Below, one piece after another: positions 7,440 through 10,602 of a DNA stretch of 10,602 bases. A program made the translations under genes and the position numbers. Source of the DNA: Campylobacterales bacterium. GTDB taxonomy: Bacteria; Campylobacterota; Campylobacteria; Campylobacterales; Arcobacteraceae. How positions within the stretch are numbered: position 1 is the stretch's first letter; every line of letters begins with the position of its first letter. A model generated the notes under the pieces. It was not told the DNA's origin. It did no database searches and was given only the letters and a program-made list of their open reading frames with translations. The stretch lies in contig JAIELU010000152.1 of the NCBI GenBank assembly GCA_019752775.1, positions 1 to 10,602 on the forward strand, written 5' to 3'.

Positions 7440-7471
7440 TTCAACATATAAAGAAAATAACAAAAAAAATG

Positions 7472-7478
7472 AAAGGGA
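7472..7478 (+). promoter_or_regulatory. Ribosome binding site that fixes the metY start
   Basis: AAAGGGA ends 4 bp before ATG 7483. It favours this ATG over the in-frame TTG at 7411, which lies in the -35 box and therefore upstream of the transcript. Confidence 0.8.
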
Positions 7479-7482
7479 AAAA

Positions 7483-8751
7483 ATGCAAAACGAAACTATA
7501 GCAATACATGCAGGTTATAACAAAAAAGAAGGTTATGGAACAATGAGTGTTCCAATTTCTCAAACAACAGCTTATGCTTTTAGAGATTCTGAACATGCTG
7601 CAAATTTATTTGCCCTAAAAGAATTAGGTCCAATCTATACTAGATTAAATAACCCAACAACTGATGTTTTAGAACAAAGATTTGCAGCCCTTGAAGGTGG
7701 AGCTGCTGCTATTTGTACATCTTCTGGACAAGCAGCATCATTTTATGCGATTGCAAATGTAGCTGAAGCGGGAGATAATATTCTTATTTCTGATAAATTA
7801 TACGGTGGAAGCGTTACTTTATTAACTTACACTATGAAAAGATTTGGAATTACAGCAAAAGTATTTAAAAGTGATGATGCTTCTGATTTAGAAAGTTTAA
7901 TTGATGATAAAACAAAAGCTATTTATTTTGAATCATTATCAAACCCTCAAATTGCAATTCCTGATGTGGAAAAAATTGCAACTATTGGGAAAAAACATGG
8001 TGTTTTAACTATTTGTGATAATACAGTTGCAAGTGCTGCATTATTTAATCCAATTAAATGGGGAATAGATGTTGTAGTTCATTCAACTTCAAAATATACA
8101 AATGGTCAAGGAACTGCAATTGGTGGTATTGTAGTAGAAAGAGACGGATTAGCTGAATTCTTTAAAGCTAACTCAAATAGATATTCACATTTTACAACTC
8201 CTGATGAGTCATATCATGGATTAGTTTATACTGATGTTCCTCTTCCAAATTTTTGTTTAAGAATTAGATTATCACTTTTAAGAGATATTGGAGCAGTTCC
8301 AGCACCTTTTAATTCATGGTTGTTAATTCAAACATTAGAAACATTAAGTTTAAGAGTTGATAAACATTCAGATAATGCTTTAGAAGTTGCTAAATTTTTA
8401 GAATCACATCCAAAAGTAAAATCTGTAAATTATCCAGGATTAAAATCTAACAAATATTATGATAAAGCTCAAAAATATTTCAAAGGTGGAAAATCATCTG
8501 GACTTATCTCTTTTGATGTTGAATCATTTGAAGAAGCAAAAAGAGTTATTGATAGTGCAAAACTATTTAGTGTAGTTGTAAATATTGGAGATAGTAAATC
8601 ACTTATTGTTCATCCAGCATCTACAACTCACTCACAAATGAGTCCAGAAGATTTAGCAAAAGCTGGTGTAAATCCTGTAACGATTAGACTTTCTATTGGT
8701 TTAGAAAATACTGTTGATCTTATTGAAGATTTAACTCAAGCATTAAATTAA
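7483..8751 (+). CDS. metY: O-acetylhomoserine sulfhydrylase (O-acetylhomoserine aminocarboxypropyltransferase), MetY
   Basis: This 422-aa PLP enzyme of the Cys/Met-metabolism (gamma) family joins O-acetyl-homoserine and sulfide to give homocysteine, the direct-sulfhydrylation route to methionine. The start is ATHAGY-like (IAIHAGYNKKEGYG, 6-19). PLP contacts are visible: IYTRLNNPT (51-59), the YGG at 107-109, D179 in CDNTVAS, which would pair with the pyridine nitrogen, and K204 in VHSTSKYTNGQGT as the Schiff-base lysine. LLIQTLETLSLRV and SLIVHPASTTHSQM are typical of MetY rather than shorter MetB/MetC enzymes. Length and motifs are complete. Upstream stands the consensus promoter; 12 bp downstream begins the Rrf2 regulator gene, followed by cysK, so it leads a sulfide-using operon. 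Some homologues also show cysteine synthase activity. Confidence 0.94.
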   Translation: MQNETIAIHAGYNKKEGYGTMSVPISQTTAYAFRDSEHAANLFALKELGPIYTRLNNPTTDVLEQRFAALEGGAAAICTSSGQAASFYAIANVAEAGDNILISDKLYGGSVTLLTYTMKRFGITAKVFKSDDASDLESLIDDKTKAIYFESLSNPQIAIPDVEKIATIGKKHGVLTICDNTVASAALFNPIKWGIDVVVHSTSKYTNGQGTAIGGIVVERDGLAEFFKANSNRYSHFTTPDESYHGLVYTDVPLPNFCLRIRLSLLRDIGAVPAPFNSWLLIQTLETLSLRVDKHSDNALEVAKFLESHPKVKSVNYPGLKSNKYYDKAQKYFKGGKSSGLISFDVESFEEAKRVIDSAKLFSVVVNIGDSKSLIVHPASTTHSQMSPEDLAKAGVNPVTIRLSIGLENTVDLIEDLTQALN

Positions 8752-8763
8752 GAAATTAATAAA

Positions 8764-9177
8764 ATGCCATTAATTTCAACAAAAGGTGTATACGGTTTAA
8801 CAGCCATGTATGAGCTAAGTAAACATCAAGAAGATACACCCATGCAAATCAAAGAAATATCTGCAAATGCAAATATTCCTCAAAATTACTTAGAACAACT
8901 TTTAAGTAAATTAAGACGAGCAGAACTTGTGAAAAGTATAAGAGGGGCAAGAGGTGGTTACATCCTTGCTAGAAGTGCTAAAGAGATAAAAATAGTTGAT
9001 ATTTTAATTGCTTTAGAGGATGATATAAAGATTATAGATTCAAAAGCAGATAATCCGATTTTGAATATTTTCTTTGATGAATCTAAAAATAGTATGAAGA
9101 AAATCTTTGATATTTCTCTAGATAAACTAGATGAATATCAAGAAAAATACAATGAATTTTTACATTATAATATATAA
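8764..9177 (+). CDS. Rrf2-family transcriptional regulator, CymR-like, without Fe-S cysteines
   Basis: This 137-aa protein opens with ISTKGVYGLTAMYELSK (4-20), the Rrf2 signature. It continues with a winged helix: HTH at about 27-52 (MQIKEISANANIPQNYLEQ, then LLSKLRR) and wing SIRGARGGYIL (58-68), the DNA-binding part. The long C-terminal helix (about 108-132) would dimerise. There is no cysteine in the protein, so it cannot hold the [2Fe-2S] cluster of IscR or NsrR. It resembles CymR, which represses cysteine and methionine genes in Firmicutes and senses O-acetylserine through a complex with CysK. Here cysK is the next gene (20 bp), with metY 12 bp upstream. A role as local sulfur repressor is therefore plausible but unproven. 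No good ribosome binding site precedes the ATG, so translation may depend on metY. Confidence 0.9.
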   Translation: MPLISTKGVYGLTAMYELSKHQEDTPMQIKEISANANIPQNYLEQLLSKLRRAELVKSIRGARGGYILARSAKEIKIVDILIALEDDIKIIDSKADNPILNIFFDESKNSMKKIFDISLDKLDEYQEKYNEFLHYNI

Positions 9178-9197
9178 CTTAAATAAAGGAAAACAAA

Positions 9198-10130
9198 ATG
9201 AAATACGCAAATAACATAACAGAATTAATTGGTAACACACCTTTAGTAAAATTACAAGGTGCAACAAACGCTAGTGGAGCAACAGTTTTAGGGAAATGTG
9301 AATTTATGAATCCATCACATTCAGTAAAAGATAGAATTGGTACAAATATGATAAATGCAGCTTTAAAAGCTGGATTAATCAAAGAAGGAACAACTGTAAT
9401 TGAGCCAACAAGTGGAAATACTGGAATTGCCTTAGCTTCTGTTTGTGCTGCTCTTGGAATTAAATTAGTTCTTACAATGCCATCATCAATGAGTATTGAA
9501 AGAAGAAGATTATTAAAAGCTTTAGGAGCTGATTTAGTATTAACTGCACCTGAAAAAGGGATGAAAGGTGCTATTGAAAAAGCTGTTGAATTACAAGAAG
9601 AGACTCCAAACTCTTTTATTCCTCAACAATTTGCAAATGAAGCAAATCCAGAAATTCACAGACTTACAACTGCAAAAGAAATTTTAGCAGATACAGATGG
9701 GAAAATTGATATTTTCGTAGCTGCTATTGGAACAGGTGGAACAATAACTGGAACTGGTGAAGTTTTAAAAGCTCATAATCCAAATATCCAAATTATTGCA
9801 GTTGAACCTGAAGCATCTCCTGTTTTAAGTGGTGGAAAACCAGGACCTCATAAAATTCAAGGAATTGGAGCTGGGTTTGTACCAGATGTTTTAAATACAA
9901 AAATTTATGATGAAGTAATTCAAGTATCAAATGATGATGCAATTATGACTTCAAGAAAAATTGCTCAATCTGAGGGATTACTAGTTGGTATTTCTGCTGG
10001 TGCAAATATTTATGCAGCAGAATTAATTGCATCAAGACCTGAAAACAAAGGTAAAACTGTTGTTACAATTTTATGTGACACAGGTGAAAGATACTTAAGT
10101 TCTGGTTTATATGATTATGATGAAGAGTAG
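9198..10130 (+). CDS. cysK: Cysteine synthase A (O-acetylserine sulfhydrylase)
   Basis: At 310 aa this is a standard CysK length. It replaces the acetyl group of O-acetylserine with sulfide to give cysteine, using PLP in the cytoplasm. It shows ITELIGNTPLVKL (7-19), the PLP lysine K44 in MNPSHSVKDRIG, the substrate loop TSGNTG (71-76), the phosphate-binding GTGGT (178-182), KIQGIGAGFVP (219-229), GISAGA with S266 near the pyridine nitrogen, and CDTGERY (293-299). All catalytic elements are intact. AAAGGA (9185-9190) stands 7 bp before the ATG. Its place directly after the Rrf2 gene recalls CymR-CysK partnership. The stop codon lies inside a strong small hairpin that continues into the spacer. 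CysM is less likely, given length and the GAGFVP loop. Confidence 0.96.
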   Translation: MKYANNITELIGNTPLVKLQGATNASGATVLGKCEFMNPSHSVKDRIGTNMINAALKAGLIKEGTTVIEPTSGNTGIALASVCAALGIKLVLTMPSSMSIERRRLLKALGADLVLTAPEKGMKGAIEKAVELQEETPNSFIPQQFANEANPEIHRLTTAKEILADTDGKIDIFVAAIGTGGTITGTGEVLKAHNPNIQIIAVEPEASPVLSGGKPGPHKIQGIGAGFVPDVLNTKIYDEVIQVSNDDAIMTSRKIAQSEGLLVGISAGANIYAAELIASRPENKGKTVVTILCDTGERYLSSGLYDYDEE

Positions 10131-10142
10131 AAATACTCTTTA
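10121..10142 (+). other. Intercistronic GNRA-tetraloop hairpin between cysK and the DUF2061 gene
   Basis: TGAAGAGTA-GAAA-TACTCTTTA forms a 9-bp stem in RNA (eight Watson-Crick pairs and one G-U) capped by a GAAA tetraloop. The cysK stop codon TAG is in its left arm and loop. No run of U follows, so it is not a standard intrinsic terminator. It may stabilise the 3' end of cysK mRNA, mark a processing site, or attenuate transcription of the downstream genes. Confidence 0.6.
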
Positions 10143-10162
10143 TCAATAAAAAAAGGAAATAA

Positions 10163-10393
10163 ATGCACGAGAAACCATATAGATCAATTGTAAAAGCGAT
10201 TTCGTGGAGAACAGTAGGAACAATTGATACAATCATTGTTTCTTATTTTATTACTGGAAATTTAATTATGGCAGCTTCAATTGGTTCAATTGAAGTTATT
10301 ACAAAAATGGCTTTATACTATTTTCATGAAAGAGCTTGGAACAAGTTATCTTTTGGAAGAGTAAAACCTCCAGCAACTGATTATCAAATTTAG
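10163..10393 (+). CDS. DUF2061 small membrane protein of the sulfur-assimilation cluster
   Basis: This 76-aa protein matches the DUF2061 pattern: RSIVKAISWRTVGTIDT (7-23), a hydrophobic span (about 17-31), a short turn ITGN, a second span (about 33-53) and the conserved end YYFHERAWNKLSFGR (52-66). It is predicted to be an inner-membrane hairpin of two helices. The molecular function of DUF2061 is unknown, although from general knowledge of gene neighbourhoods the family is often found beside sulfate-assimilation genes. AAAGGA (10152-10157) stands 5 bp before the ATG. It follows cysK by 32 bp, across the hairpin, and is followed after 8 bp by the cysH-like start, consistent with one transcript. 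Confidence 0.9.
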   Translation: MHEKPYRSIVKAISWRTVGTIDTIIVSYFITGNLIMAASIGSIEVITKMALYYFHERAWNKLSFGRVKPPATDYQI

Positions 10394-10401
10394 GTTATAA
10401 A

Positions 10402-10557
10402 ATGAGTAATAAAGAGTTAATACAAAACATAAATAAAGAGTTAGAAAATAAATCTACACAAGAAGTAATTGAATATTTTTTAACAAAATTAAATAACAAG
10501 TTGCTCAAAAATGTTAGGTATGAAAATACATCAATTTCCCACCTATTTCATTTCTGA
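10402..10557 (+). pseudogene. cysH: N-terminal fragment of probable cysH (phosphoadenylyl/adenylyl-sulfate reductase), broken near 10500
   Basis: The frame begins 8 bp after the DUF2061 gene. Its first 33 residues, including LENKSTQEVIEYFLTKLNNK, match the helical N-terminus expected of Campylobacterota CysH. There the next residues should be a strand and the ATP-loop start (IALASSLGAED-like). Instead the sequence changes after about 10500 to an unrelated tail of 18 residues and stops at TGA 10555-10557, giving 51 codons. CysH reduces PAPS or APS to sulfite, which would fit the cluster. The break could be a real insertion or deletion, or a chimeric contig end. Identity rests on a short stretch plus context. 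Confidence 0.5.
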
Positions 10558-10602
10558 GTCTATTGAATCCAAGACTGTCATGTCCAAAAGCTTGAGTGTC
10601 CT
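10501..10602. repeat. Repeat-like sequence at the right edge interrupting cysH
   Basis: The last ~100 bases do not continue any gene to the left. They contain an imperfect dyad GAGTC-TATT-GAATC (10556-10569), a duplicated TGTCC (10581-10585, 10597-10601) around AAGCTT, and CATTTCTGAG and AATCCAAGACTGTCAT stretches. These resemble by eye the short dispersed repeats of bacterial genomes built around TCATT...GAATCCAG...GTCAT. The minus strand is also open for 28 codons from the edge to a stop at 10514-10516 (starting DTQAFGHDSLGFNRL), so the end of an inserted gene is the alternative. Low confidence either way. Confidence 0.3.

Noticed and set aside
7411..7482. N-terminal extension of metY from an upstream TTG (24 extra codons)
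   Set aside because: The TTG is the -35 box of a perfect promoter, so it is not in the transcript. The ATG at 7483 has a good AAAGGGA site and gives the normal MetY length.
9178..9197. Riboswitch or leader in front of cysK
   Set aside because: The spacer is 20 bp, enough only for a ribosome binding site.
10573..10602. Similarity of the right-edge minus-strand frame (DTQAFGH) to the flavoprotein's DTQGFGH segment, suggesting a duplicated flavoprotein fragment
   Set aside because: Only about six residues match. The following residues (DSLGFNRL versus AEASGGG) diverge completely and the nucleotide match is short, so coincidence is more likely.

Overview
The window looks like chromosomal DNA from a low-GC member of the Campylobacterota, most likely the Arcobacter/Aliarcobacter group. 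That reading rests on strongly A/T-biased codon use, tightly packed genes with short AAAGGA-type ribosome binding sites, and protein sequences typical of that group. No tRNA, rRNA, CRISPR array or intact insertion sequence is visible. Both ends cut through genes. The right end departs abruptly from an apparent cysH reading frame, so the window may be a whole contig or stop at a repeat.

Region 1 (1-5094, plus strand) is a tripartite multidrug efflux operon. It holds the C-terminus of a periplasmic adaptor, a complete AcrB/MexB-type RND pump of 1043 aa and an OprM/CmeC-type outer-membrane lipoprotein. A 63-aa protein resembling a stand-alone WYL-domain fragment is coupled to the last of these by an ATGA overlap. 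The frames overlap or nearly touch throughout, which indicates one transcript.

Region 2 (5101-5679, plus strand) is a compact type II toxin-antitoxin module: a Phd/YefM-like antitoxin followed by a RelE/YafQ-like toxin overlapping it by 11 bp. It has its own near-consensus promoter (TTGACA-N17-TACAAT) and a small palindrome that may be the autoregulatory operator.

Region 3 (5720-7270, minus strand) is a two-gene operon: a small cupin protein, then a BaiN/HI0933-family flavoprotein that starts at TTG.

Region 4 (7286-10602, plus strand) is a sulfur-assimilation cluster. A fully consensus sigma-70 promoter (TTGACA-N17-TATAAT) drives metY (O-acetylhomoserine sulfhydrylase). It is followed by a cysteine-free Rrf2 regulator resembling CymR, cysK (cysteine synthase), a DUF2061 membrane protein and the first ~33 codons of a probable cysH. 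The enzymes would place sulfide on homoserine and serine derivatives. The regulator beside cysK suggests local control by cysteine or O-acetylserine status, as known for CymR-CysK in Firmicutes. A GNRA-capped hairpin separates cysK from the DUF2061 gene.

No clearly new system is evident. The observations most worth following are the Rrf2-cysK pairing, the WYL-like mini-protein in the efflux operon, and the broken cysH with its repeat-like tail.
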